NCBI GenBank assembly: GCA_002423105.1
Contig: DIUT01000038.1
Location: forward strand, 1-64,000
Length of the DNA: 64,000 bases
From: Geobacter sp. UBA6151
Lineage (GTDB): Bacteria; Desulfobacterota; Desulfuromonadia; Geobacterales; Pseudopelobacteraceae
Reading direction: 5' to 3'
Program-made: the position numbers and the translations under genes
The notes under the pieces: generated by a model
Seen by the model: the letters and a program-made list of their open reading frames with translations, nothing else
Databases searched by the model: none
Told to the model about the DNA's origin: nothing
Part shown: piece by piece, positions 18,592-27,346 of the stretch
Numbering within the stretch: the stretch's first letter is position 1
How the letters are laid out: every line of letters begins with the position of its first letter

Positions 18592-18720
18592 TTATTCCAA
18601 CTCCATATCAAGGCGCTATCTTCGTTGGCTTCGTCGTCGGCTCCTCGACATACTACAAGTACGCCTGCGTCGCCTTCTCCTTGCCGCCTTGATATCATCC
18701 TTGATCTGAAATTGGAATTA
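18592..18720. repeat. 129 bp inverted-repeat element, copy 1
   Basis: Starts TTATTCCAACTCCATATCAAGG and ends with the inverse of TAATTCCAATTTCAGATCAAGG, giving imperfect terminal repeats of about 22 bp. The middle carries ATCTTCGTTGGC, GCTCCTCGACATACT and GTACGCCTGCGTCGCC, nearly identical to copy 2 at 62634-62762. No transposase gene is inside; one frame reads as an arginine-rich peptide that I take to be spurious. It fills most of the gap between recD and hflX and touches the hflX 5' end. It looks like a MITE or REP-type element. Confidence 0.85.
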
Positions 18721-18783
18721 GTGATGAAGTGCGTAATTACAGCGATCTTTTAACGCATTTTTCAGGAGAATGCCAGACTATCG

Positions 18784-20541
18784 TCAGCAGGGCCACAGCG
18801 CTTCCTTCAGCCCTGAGGCCCGCTCGATGCGCCGTGCAGCGGCAGCGATGAACAGGCTGCTGTCGCCGATGATTTCCACGCTTTCCCTGGCCCGCGTGAG
18901 CCCGGTGTAGAGCAGCTCCCGGGTCAACAGTTCCGAATCATGGCCGGGCAGCAGCATCAGCACTTTAGTGAATTCAGAACCCTGGCTTTTGTGAATGGTC
19001 ATGGCGAAAGCTGTTTCGTGGGCCGGGAGTCGGAGCGGTGAGACCGTTCTGATGCCGCCTGCCCCATTGGGGAAGCAGACTTTAAGCGCGCCGCCCACCA
19101 GCGGGTCGGGCAGGGTAAGGCCGATGTCGCCGTTGAACAGTCTGAGGCTGTAGTCGTTGGCCGTGACAAGCACCGGCCGACCGGCATACCAGCGACCAAG
19201 CGGACGAATCAGCTGCTTTTCCGCAAGCAGTTCCTCAATGAGCAGGTTGACCGCTTCGACACCCAGCGGCCCCTGGCGCAGGGCGCACAATACTCGGAAG
19301 CTGTTAAAGATCGACAGCGCCTCTTGGGCGGAGGTTGTTGCAAGGTAGGGGGCATAGCCCCGGATGATTGTGCCGGAAAGCTGTTTTTTGAACGATTCCG
19401 TCCGGGAAAGTTCCTGCCAGACGCTATCATCGGTCTTAGCGCTGGTAAGCAGGGTAAGGGCTGCGGCGCCGTCCCCCAGGTTGATGGCAGATGCAGCCGC
19501 GCCGATGGCGCTACTCCCCTGAAAACGATAATTTCTGGTCAGTATGACGATACTGTCCTGCAATGGTGCAGCGGCTTCGCTGCTTGCTCTGTCCCGCAGG
19601 TCGGAATCACCACAAAGGTCGCCAAGCACTGCTCCAGCTTCCACCGAGGCCAACTGGTCACGGTCGCCCAACAGCAGTAGCCGTGCATCAGGCTTGAGCG
19701 CTGCTGTCAGTTTGGCCATCAGCGGCAGTGAAACCATGGATGCTTCATCAATAATGACCAGATCAAAGGGGAGTGGATTGTCTGCCGAGAAGCGGAAACG
19801 CGGCGATCCGGCAACAGGACCCAGCAGACGGTGCAAGGTGGTGGCCTGTTCCGGAATCCGCTGCCGTATCTGATCGTTACAGGACAGTGATTCCTTTGCT
19901 AGGGCGATCGATTCCTGTAAACGTGCGGCAGCTTTCCCGGTGGGGGCGGCAAGAGCGATGCGCAGCGGTCGGTCGATGGCCTGTTCCAGCAGCAGTGCAA
20001 GTATTTTAACAATGGTGAAGGTCTTGCCGGTGCCCGGCCCGCCGGAAATGATGCAGAAGCGCTTTGTCACTGCTGTCAGGGCTGCTGTTCGCTGCCAGTC
20101 GGTTTCTTCCGGCGTGTACATGGGAAACAACCTGTCCAGCCCTTCGGCCAGCAATTCGTTGTTAACCGGAAGCGGCGGCGCCTGTGCCATGGCCAGGATC
20201 TGTTCAGTCAGTGTCTGTTCGTACTTCCAGTAACGATACAGATACAGTCTGCCGCGTTGATCCAGAACAAGCGGCGCAAACGTGCCGGGAGCGCTGATGC
20301 AGGTAGTGCGTCGCAATGAATCGAGCAGTTCGTTGAGAGGTGGCATGCGCAAGGGGGCGTTGTCCACCCGAATGGTGCGGTCAGCTATATCTGACAGATT
20401 AAGACAGACATTTCCCGACCCCACCGCATTGCTTGCCAGCGCGGCAGCCAGATGCAGATGGGGGGAGGCTGCGTCAGAAATGCTGGCGATAAAATCGGCG
20501 AAGTGCCGGTCAAGCGGTGTAAGTTCGAAAACGGCGGTCAC
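18784..20541 (-). CDS. recD: Exodeoxyribonuclease V alpha subunit (RecD)
   Basis: A 585-residue superfamily 1B helicase, the 5'-3' motor of RecBCD in double-strand break repair. It has Walker A GGPGTGKT (167-174), IIDEASMV as motif II, LLGDRDQLASVEAGAVLGDL, and the late TIHKSQGSEF and YTGLTRARE motifs. The start is GTG with GGGAGG upstream, four bases after recB. It is the last gene of recC-recB-recD. Length and motifs are complete. Confidence 0.95.
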   Translation of the reverse strand: MTAVFELTPLDRHFADFIASISDAASPHLHLAAALASNAVGSGNVCLNLSDIADRTIRVDNAPLRMPPLNELLDSLRRTTCISAPGTFAPLVLDQRGRLYLYRYWKYEQTLTEQILAMAQAPPLPVNNELLAEGLDRLFPMYTPEETDWQRTAALTAVTKRFCIISGGPGTGKTFTIVKILALLLEQAIDRPLRIALAAPTGKAAARLQESIALAKESLSCNDQIRQRIPEQATTLHRLLGPVAGSPRFRFSADNPLPFDLVIIDEASMVSLPLMAKLTAALKPDARLLLLGDRDQLASVEAGAVLGDLCGDSDLRDRASSEAAAPLQDSIVILTRNYRFQGSSAIGAAASAINLGDGAAALTLLTSAKTDDSVWQELSRTESFKKQLSGTIIRGYAPYLATTSAQEALSIFNSFRVLCALRQGPLGVEAVNLLIEELLAEKQLIRPLGRWYAGRPVLVTANDYSLRLFNGDIGLTLPDPLVGGALKVCFPNGAGGIRTVSPLRLPAHETAFAMTIHKSQGSEFTKVLMLLPGHDSELLTRELLYTGLTRARESVEIIGDSSLFIAAAARRIERASGLKEALWPC

Positions 20542-20544
20542 CGG

Positions 20545-23500
20545 TTATCCTCCCGCCTGAATCAGGCATGCTGTCAGGGCGTTGATTAGTTCAGCCGTTG
20601 GCCTGTCCCTGAATATGCCGCAACTTTCGCCGGTTTGCGGGGTAATCCCCCGCACAAACAGATAGAGCACGCCGCCAAAGTGCTGCTCATACTCATACTG
20701 TTTGATGCGCAGAGAAAGATAGCGGTGAAGGGCCACGCTGTAGAGCAGGTATTGCAGCGGGTACAGGTTGCGCTCCATCTCCCTGTTCAATGCCTGCTGG
20801 TGGTAATCCTCAAGCCGGAAGCCCAGGTGATTGGACTTCCAGTCAATGATGTAGTAGCGCCCCCCCTGGCGGAATACCATGTCCACAAACCCGCGCAGCA
20901 TCCCCCGTACCGGCCTGAACTGCAGAGCATCGGCCACGGTTGTCAAATCCGGCATGGCCGTTTTGCCGTGCTGTTTGAGGCAGTCCGCCAGCAAGCCGGA
21001 GGTGACGAATTTCAAGGGAAAAAAGAATTCAAGTTCCGGCTGCCAGCTTCCCTGCTCAAGACCTGCCAGCGTAAACAGTCCTTCCGGCGAAGAGAGCGGC
21101 GTGTTGACGACATTGGACAGCATGGCTATGACCGGCTGCTGCCATTCCCGGTCATAGCCATGCTTTTCAAGACTTTTTTCAACCAGGGTGGAAATGGCTT
21201 CCGGGCGGAAAGTTGCAAAATCCAGCTTTTCGAACAGCTCATGCATGAAGATTCCGGCCTGTGCACCCCGGGGAAAGGTGAAAATACTCTTTCCCGCAGG
21301 AGTTTCAGTTGGTGGCGGAACACGGGCAATGACATCAAGCTGTGGCTCGTCCCGGTCCGGCAGTTCATGCTGATGGCTGTCGCGGGCTGCAAAGGCGGTG
21401 AAGCTGGTTACCCGCCAGTCATGTTTGATGGTTGTGCGCATGGTGCGCGGTGCCGCTATCTGACAGTGTTGTGCTGCGGAAAGCGGGAGTGGCTGCGCCG
21501 ATTCGTCCGCTATGCTGCTTACTGCCAGGGCATCCGGACAGGCTGTTGCCAGTTCCTGTAGCCGCTGTTCCATGGTCACTTCGTCGTCTGCGTCATGTAG
21601 CAGATAGGCAAGGGGAGGCTGTCCGCAGTTTTTGCCGCCACTGCCGACCTGGGCCGCAACCAGATAACAGCGCCGCCTGGCGCGGGTAAGCGCCACGTAG
21701 AGCAGGCGCAGGTTTTCAGCAAGGCTTTCCTCTGCTGCCAGTTGTCTGTGTTCTGTATAGCTGGCGGAACCGAAATCCTTCACCATTTGAAAGTGCTCAT
21801 GGAAGGTGATCACCCTGCCGCAATCAGGAGTACTGCTCCAGGTAAAAGGACAGAATACGACAGGATACTCCAGCCCTTTACTCAGATGGATGGTGACAAT
21901 TCTGACCGTTTTGTCATCGGTTTCCAGGCGGATCTGGTACGCCTCGCCAGGCTCCCTGGTCATGGTTCGCTCGCTGAACCAGGTGACCATCGCCTCCGGT
22001 CCCAGCTGCTGCTGGCAGGCAGTCTCGTGCAGCAGTTCAAAGCAGTGCAGCAGATTGGTCAGACGACGTTCTCCGTCTGCATGGCCGAGCAGCCGTCCCC
22101 GCACTCCTTCTTCGGCCATCAGCATACGGCTCATCACCATGAACCCCTTGTCAAGCCAGGTCTGGTGGTAGGCGCTGAAGCGGGACAGGTGGTGTTCCCA
22201 GGCCTGCTCGTTCTCGATCAGCTGAGCTATGTCATTGCCGGTCGCTCCCAGCAGATCGGTGGCCAGTGCCGCCCGGACCTTCGTTTCACTGGACGGGTCA
22301 GACAGCGCCAGCAGCAGCGTACAGACCTCCTGCGCCTCGTGCGTGGCAAACACGCTTAAGTCACTGCGCATGACACTGGGTATGGACAACGTCCGCAAGG
22401 TTTCCTGCATCAAACGCGCCTGACGGTTGGTGCGGACGATGACCGCGATATCGCCGGGAAGCACCGTTTGCCCTTCAGGTGTGCCATCCAGCAGCAGACG
22501 GGCGATTTCCACCGCCGTTGCCAGGGTGGCTTTGCTGCTGGCCTGCTCAATGGTCAATGGTTTGCCGTTTTCCGCAGGGGGCAGATGCCAGATCTGGAGC
22601 GGCGCATGGCCTTCCGGTCCGGCAGTGCTGGTCTGTTCGTCAACGACGCCTGCTGTGGCCGGATAAAAGGTGATGGCATCATAGACAAAGGGCTGTGGAC
22701 TGGCGCCGAATATGCTGTTGAGGCCCCGCAGCAGGGCAGGAGTCGAGCGCCAGTTGACGGTCAGGGTGAAGCGCTTGTCAGGAGCGGTTTCACTGGCAGC
22801 TTGAAGGTAGGAAAAAATATCAGCACCCCGGAAGCTGTAGATCGCCTGTTTCGGGTCGCCTATCAGAAGCAGTGGCAAACCTGATCCAGCGTAAATATGT
22901 CTGAATATGTCGTATTGCAGGGGATCGGTATCCTGGAATTCATCGATCAGGGCCGCCGGATAGGTCTGGCGCAGGGCAGCGCTCAGCGCGCCTCCGTTTT
23001 CACCGGTCAGGGCTGCATGGAGATTGGTCAGCAGATCGTCAAAGAAGCGGATGTTGCGCTGCTGTTTGCGTAGAGGCAGTTCGCTCTGGCAAAAGGTGAT
23101 CAGTTCGCCATGCAGCGCCAGCAGCCGCTGTTGCACAGCTTGCAGCAGTTCGTCGCACAGATTGAAGAATGGATGCTGCGGTGGCGGCTGTTTTTTCAGC
23201 TGCTGCTGTGCCATGAACCCGGCGCTGAACTTTTCAAAACCGGCAAACAGTCTGAAAGGACTGTCGTCGGCCGTAAATTCAGCCATTCCCTCAAACAGCT
23301 CTGGCAGCAGGTCGCTGCGGTAATTCTTCTCGGAACGGCTCAGTCCCTTGTCAGTTTCAAGCAGTTCCCGGATGCTGGTGTGCGAACTGCGCCACTCCTG
23401 TTGTACTCGGACGAAGAGTGTCCGACAGCTTTCCTCAATATCCGCGACCTGTTTGGGGCTGTACTGCGGCATGATGCGTACCGTTGCAGCGCCCAGTATG

Positions 23501-24060
23501 CCGCTGACAAAGGTCATGAAGTAATCGGCATCGAAGCCGCTGCGCAGGGCAAGTTCCAGCAGTGGCGCTGAGCGGCTGAAAAAGCGCATCCGCCAGAAGT
23601 CATCCACAGTTTCCCGCACCAGCTTTTTTTGATCGGTAACCAGTTCCGTGTCGTAGAGCGAACCGCTTTCAAAGGCGTGGTCCTGCAGGACGCGTAGACA
23701 GAAACCGTGGATGGTGAAGATCGATGCGGTATCAAACAGAAGCAGCGCTCGTACCAGGGTTTCCCGCGCCTGTCCGGGGGAGGTCAGTCCGGCGCAGAAG
23801 CGCTTCAGAAATGGATCGTCCGTTTCAGCGCTCTCCAATACCTTGATCGCCTCCCGGATGCGGCGCTGCACGCGGCCCCGCAGCTCTTTTGTGGCGGCTT
23901 CGGTGTAGGTCACCACCAGAATCTGCTGTGGAGAAAGCTGGCGTTCAATCAGCAGGCGCAGGTAGAGACAGACAATGGCGTAGGTTTTTCCGGTTCCGGC
24001 GCTGGCTTCGATCAGGTTGGTACCGGACAGTTCAAGGGCAAGGTGGTCCAGTTCGGTCAT
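20545..24060 (-). CDS. recB: Exodeoxyribonuclease V beta subunit (RecB)
   Basis: A 1171-residue UvrD-type helicase with a C-terminal nuclease. Walker A ASAGTGKTYAI lies at about 18-28, LIDEFQDTDPLQYDIF is motif II, and LLLIGDPKQAIYSFRGADI is motif III. The nuclease domain has GFVDMVFRQGGRYYIIDWKS with the catalytic Asp and Lys. It forms the 3'-5' motor and the only nuclease of the complex. Its ATG overlaps the recC stop by ATGA. No lesion is seen. Confidence 0.96.
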   Translation of the reverse strand: MTELDHLALELSGTNLIEASAGTGKTYAIVCLYLRLLIERQLSPQQILVVTYTEAATKELRGRVQRRIREAIKVLESAETDDPFLKRFCAGLTSPGQARETLVRALLLFDTASIFTIHGFCLRVLQDHAFESGSLYDTELVTDQKKLVRETVDDFWRMRFFSRSAPLLELALRSGFDADYFMTFVSGILGAATVRIMPQYSPKQVADIEESCRTLFVRVQQEWRSSHTSIRELLETDKGLSRSEKNYRSDLLPELFEGMAEFTADDSPFRLFAGFEKFSAGFMAQQQLKKQPPPQHPFFNLCDELLQAVQQRLLALHGELITFCQSELPLRKQQRNIRFFDDLLTNLHAALTGENGGALSAALRQTYPAALIDEFQDTDPLQYDIFRHIYAGSGLPLLLIGDPKQAIYSFRGADIFSYLQAASETAPDKRFTLTVNWRSTPALLRGLNSIFGASPQPFVYDAITFYPATAGVVDEQTSTAGPEGHAPLQIWHLPPAENGKPLTIEQASSKATLATAVEIARLLLDGTPEGQTVLPGDIAVIVRTNRQARLMQETLRTLSIPSVMRSDLSVFATHEAQEVCTLLLALSDPSSETKVRAALATDLLGATGNDIAQLIENEQAWEHHLSRFSAYHQTWLDKGFMVMSRMLMAEEGVRGRLLGHADGERRLTNLLHCFELLHETACQQQLGPEAMVTWFSERTMTREPGEAYQIRLETDDKTVRIVTIHLSKGLEYPVVFCPFTWSSTPDCGRVITFHEHFQMVKDFGSASYTEHRQLAAEESLAENLRLLYVALTRARRRCYLVAAQVGSGGKNCGQPPLAYLLHDADDEVTMEQRLQELATACPDALAVSSIADESAQPLPLSAAQHCQIAAPRTMRTTIKHDWRVTSFTAFAARDSHQHELPDRDEPQLDVIARVPPPTETPAGKSIFTFPRGAQAGIFMHELFEKLDFATFRPEAISTLVEKSLEKHGYDREWQQPVIAMLSNVVNTPLSSPEGLFTLAGLEQGSWQPELEFFFPLKFVTSGLLADCLKQHGKTAMPDLTTVADALQFRPVRGMLRGFVDMVFRQGGRYYIIDWKSNHLGFRLEDYHQQALNREMERNLYPLQYLLYSVALHRYLSLRIKQYEYEQHFGGVLYLFVRGITPQTGESCGIFRDRPTAELINALTACLIQAGG

Positions 24061-27000
24061 GGCTGCTCCTGACCCAGGCAGTGCAGCAGCGGCCCCAGAA
24101 CCATATCCGCGGTCTGCTGAAATTCTTTATCAAACGGTTCCTGCTCACCAAAACAACGCCGGAAATGGGGATCGCTCCCCTCTCCGTCAGAGATGAATCC
24201 TTCATTCCAGGCCTTGCGGGCTTTTTCTAGCTCCCGTTTTTTTGCATAGGCAAGGGAGGATTCGGGAAAAAAGCGTAACGGGGTTGTTGTGCCTTTGCGG
24301 TACAGTTCCAGCAGTGATTGGAGTATCTCCTGCGCATTGCTGACCCGCTGAAACAGGTGCTTACCGTCGGTCTGGATCAGCAGCGTGTGCCAGGGGTAGC
24401 CGGGGATAGACGTTGCATTCAGTACGAGATGTTCGATCCAGGCACCCAGCAGATCCTTTGCCTTGAGGCGGGCACAACGGTAACGCAGCATCTGTGACGG
24501 CCAGATACGATCAAGCGTGCCAGCAAGCTGGACTCCGGCGATATTCAGCGTGATCTCCAGCGGCGGTAAGAGGGTGCTGCCTGCTGTCTGCTGTCGGAGC
24601 TCTTCCGCAAACGCCCGCACTGTTTTCACCGTTTCGTTGAAGAGCAGTTCACCATGCCGGGCCGGAGGCAGCAGGCCGCGGGCGCGAATTTCCGGAAACA
24701 GCCCGAAGGGATCGTTGCCGTCAAGCACTAACTTGAGCAGTGCTGATTTCAATCCGTAGGCGGTCAGGCTGTCCAGGGCAAATGGTTCCCGTTCTTCCAG
24801 GGGGGGCGTGCCTTGTTGCAGGCGGATCCCCAGGCGCTTTTCCAGAAAAAAGCGGGACGGATTACCAAAGAAGCGGATCAGCTCAGTCAGACTCACCTGC
24901 GACATCAGGCCGTCCGCCAGGGGCTCAACCATAAATCCCCGGGCTTTGCCATTGTTGTCAGCCTGTTCCAGCAGCGCTGCGCAGTTCTCAGTGGAATAGC
25001 TGAACAGGCCTGAACCAGGGTTGAAATAGTCCCTGCTGAAGGCCTGGAGCCGATGACGGGTGAGCAGACGCTCTTCCATCGGTTGACCGCTGCCGGTGGT
25101 GTAACCGCGTTCAATGGCGTCAAGCAGTTCGCTGGTCAGGACAGAAGGGGGGATTTCGCTGTTGTCCCGGATGCTTTGGCCGATGTAGGAGATATAGAGG
25201 CAGTCGCGAGCGGAGAGGAGCGCTTCCAGAAACAGGTAGCGATCCTCATCGCGCAAGGAGCGGTCGCCGGGCCGGGGATGCCGGGTAATCAGGTCAAAGC
25301 CGGGAGGACGGCTCTGGCGGGGAAAAGCGCCGTCGTTCATGCCCACCAGGGCGATCACTTTGAAGGGGATGCTGCGCATCGGCAGCATGGCGCAGAAGGT
25401 GACGCCGCCGGTCATGAATCCCAGTCCTTTTTCTTCCTGTTGCAGGCGTGCTTGCAACCAGGTGCGGATGACGGCCAGTTCCACGTCGCCGCTATACCCC
25501 GACTGTTCAGCCAGTTCGCCTATGTTTTCCACAATAGCGGAGACAGTCGTCAGCTCAAAGGCGGTGTTGTCATCACTGCTGATGAAGTCGTTCAGCAGCG
25601 CCCGCAACTGCCGACGCCACTGCTGAAGAGGACGGGGGGCGACCAGAGCGGCTGCTGCGGTTTTTACGCTCACCACAAATGTAACCAGGCTGCCCAGGGG
25701 GCGGACCGTTGAACCTTCCATGCTGTCAAAGGGCAGGATGTCGTTGAAAAGCTGCCCTTCGTCCGGCATGGCGTAGCCCAGCAACAGCCGGTCAAGGGCC
25801 GCCATCCAGGAGTTGTCCCGGTAGTTGGCCAGTCCGCGGCCAATCCGGTCCTGTTCATCCATGCCCCAGCGCACCATGGTCTCTTCAAGCCAGCCGCGAA
25901 TCAGCGGAATATCGCGGTCAGTCAGTTCAAAACGGGCCATGACCGGAGGGGCGGCAAGCAGGTCCAGCAACTGGACGACGGTCAGGCGGCTGCCCGGCAG
26001 CTCCAGTAGTTTCATGAACGCTGCGGCGACCTGTCCTTCGCTGGTGAGGCGGCGATCGGCAATGGAGTAGGGGATAGTCCGGGATGGATCGCGGCTCCCT
26101 TCGAACACGGCGGATATATAGGGAGTGTAGGTCTCGATATCAGGGGTCATCACCAGGATGTCCCGGCATTCTATGCCGCTGCCGCTATCCAGCAAAGCCA
26201 GCAGGTTGTCGTGCAGCACTTCGATTTCCCGCATCGGGCTGTGGCAGGAATGGATCTGGATTGAGCGGTCGGCAGGATCGATCAGCCGTTGTGCGGTGTT
26301 GTCATCAGTGGTCAGCAGATTGAGGATGTCCGACTGCAGGCTGCGCAGCAGGGTGTCGTGGCCCGGATCGACATACAGATCTTCCTCTACCGAGGCCAGT
26401 TCGCCCAGGGCAATGGCCAGATCTGAAAAATCGCGGCCCAGCTTGCCCAGGGAGGCCAGCAGCGGGTTGCCTTCACTGCTGGCGGCGCGCTCCAACGCTG
26501 GAAGCAGCATCTGCCTTTTTCTGGGGATGATGTCAGCCCAGTACTCCCTGCTGGGGCTGAGCAGAAACAGATTGATCTCCGTAAAGCGGGAGATGGCCCC
26601 CAGTATTTCCAGGTGATAAGCGGGCAGATAGGAGACGCCAAACACTGCCATACGTGCCGGAAGAGTGCCGGGAGCGAGGGGGACGCCGCTTGACAGGCGC
26701 TGAGAGAACAGCTCCTTGAGACGCCCGCGGTGCCTGCCGTTGCTGTCAGCCACCAGCCTGCGCCAGAGCTGGGCCTGCCACTGCTGTTCAGCGTCCGCTG
26801 CACTGCCGGACTCCCAGGCCAGCAGCATTTCCGGCCGAAAAAGGGTGTACTGGTCAAAGGTGTCGGCGATCTGTCCGGCAAGCTGAAAGCGTTTCAGGCC
26901 ATCCCGATCCTGGGCAAGGTAGTGCTGTAGCGGCGCGGCTGTTTCAGTTGTAAGGAAATCAGGCAACAGCTCCAGCACTCTCCAGGTCATTACTTCACGG

Positions 27001-27260
27001 GAGAAGGTCGCGCTGTTCTCCGACTCCGCCAGCACCCGGCTAAAAAGCTGCGTAATAACGGCATTGGGAAAGGGATAAAGGCAGTTGGCCCAGACACCGA
27101 AACGACTGGCAAGCTCCATGGTCAGCCAGCGCTGCATCCCCTTGCTCTGCATGACGATGATTTCCGGCGTCAGGGGATCGCCTTCGCCGGTCAGGACAAC
27201 AGAAGCCAAGGAACTGACAAGCTCTTCCATCCGGTTGCTGGTGTAAATGGTGAGGGGCAT
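24057..27260 (-). CDS. recC: Exodeoxyribonuclease V gamma subunit (RecC)
   Basis: A 1067-residue subunit that recognises Chi and splits the DNA strands ahead of RecB and RecD. It shows the helicase-like but inactive fold: PEIIVMQSKGMQRWLTMELA at the start, VFGVSYLPAYHLEIL, HSCHSPMREIEVLHDNL, VALVGMNDGAFPRQ and DEDRYLFLEALLSARDCLYISYIG. The first gene of recCBD, it lies downstream of lon on the same strand with an 86-base gap that may hold the lon terminator. Confidence 0.95.
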   Translation of the reverse strand: MPLTIYTSNRMEELVSSLASVVLTGEGDPLTPEIIVMQSKGMQRWLTMELASRFGVWANCLYPFPNAVITQLFSRVLAESENSATFSREVMTWRVLELLPDFLTTETAAPLQHYLAQDRDGLKRFQLAGQIADTFDQYTLFRPEMLLAWESGSAADAEQQWQAQLWRRLVADSNGRHRGRLKELFSQRLSSGVPLAPGTLPARMAVFGVSYLPAYHLEILGAISRFTEINLFLLSPSREYWADIIPRKRQMLLPALERAASSEGNPLLASLGKLGRDFSDLAIALGELASVEEDLYVDPGHDTLLRSLQSDILNLLTTDDNTAQRLIDPADRSIQIHSCHSPMREIEVLHDNLLALLDSGSGIECRDILVMTPDIETYTPYISAVFEGSRDPSRTIPYSIADRRLTSEGQVAAAFMKLLELPGSRLTVVQLLDLLAAPPVMARFELTDRDIPLIRGWLEETMVRWGMDEQDRIGRGLANYRDNSWMAALDRLLLGYAMPDEGQLFNDILPFDSMEGSTVRPLGSLVTFVVSVKTAAAALVAPRPLQQWRRQLRALLNDFISSDDNTAFELTTVSAIVENIGELAEQSGYSGDVELAVIRTWLQARLQQEEKGLGFMTGGVTFCAMLPMRSIPFKVIALVGMNDGAFPRQSRPPGFDLITRHPRPGDRSLRDEDRYLFLEALLSARDCLYISYIGQSIRDNSEIPPSVLTSELLDAIERGYTTGSGQPMEERLLTRHRLQAFSRDYFNPGSGLFSYSTENCAALLEQADNNGKARGFMVEPLADGLMSQVSLTELIRFFGNPSRFFLEKRLGIRLQQGTPPLEEREPFALDSLTAYGLKSALLKLVLDGNDPFGLFPEIRARGLLPPARHGELLFNETVKTVRAFAEELRQQTAGSTLLPPLEITLNIAGVQLAGTLDRIWPSQMLRYRCARLKAKDLLGAWIEHLVLNATSIPGYPWHTLLIQTDGKHLFQRVSNAQEILQSLLELYRKGTTTPLRFFPESSLAYAKKRELEKARKAWNEGFISDGEGSDPHFRRCFGEQEPFDKEFQQTADMVLGPLLHCLGQEQP

Positions 27261-27294
27261 GGTTAATCGATCCTGGGGAGGAATAAATCAACAA

Positions 27295-27323
27295 GGGGCA
27301 TAATGCCCTGCGCACCATGCCCC
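27295..27323 (-). terminator. Possible lon terminator
   Basis: The inverted repeat GGGGCAT (27295-27301) and ATGCCCC (27317-27323) can form a 7 bp stem just past the lon stop. On the minus strand it is followed by TTGTTGATTTATT, T-rich but not a clean run. It may only attenuate read-through into recC. Confidence 0.45.
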
Positions 27324-27346
27324 CTGTTTCAGCTATCTTATCAGTA

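Noticed and set aside
18524..18709. A 61-codon plus-strand frame giving an arginine/leucine-rich peptide
   Set aside because: It lies across the 129 bp repeat and the hflX 5' end; the same type of peptide appears at copy 2, so it reflects repeat sequence, not a gene.
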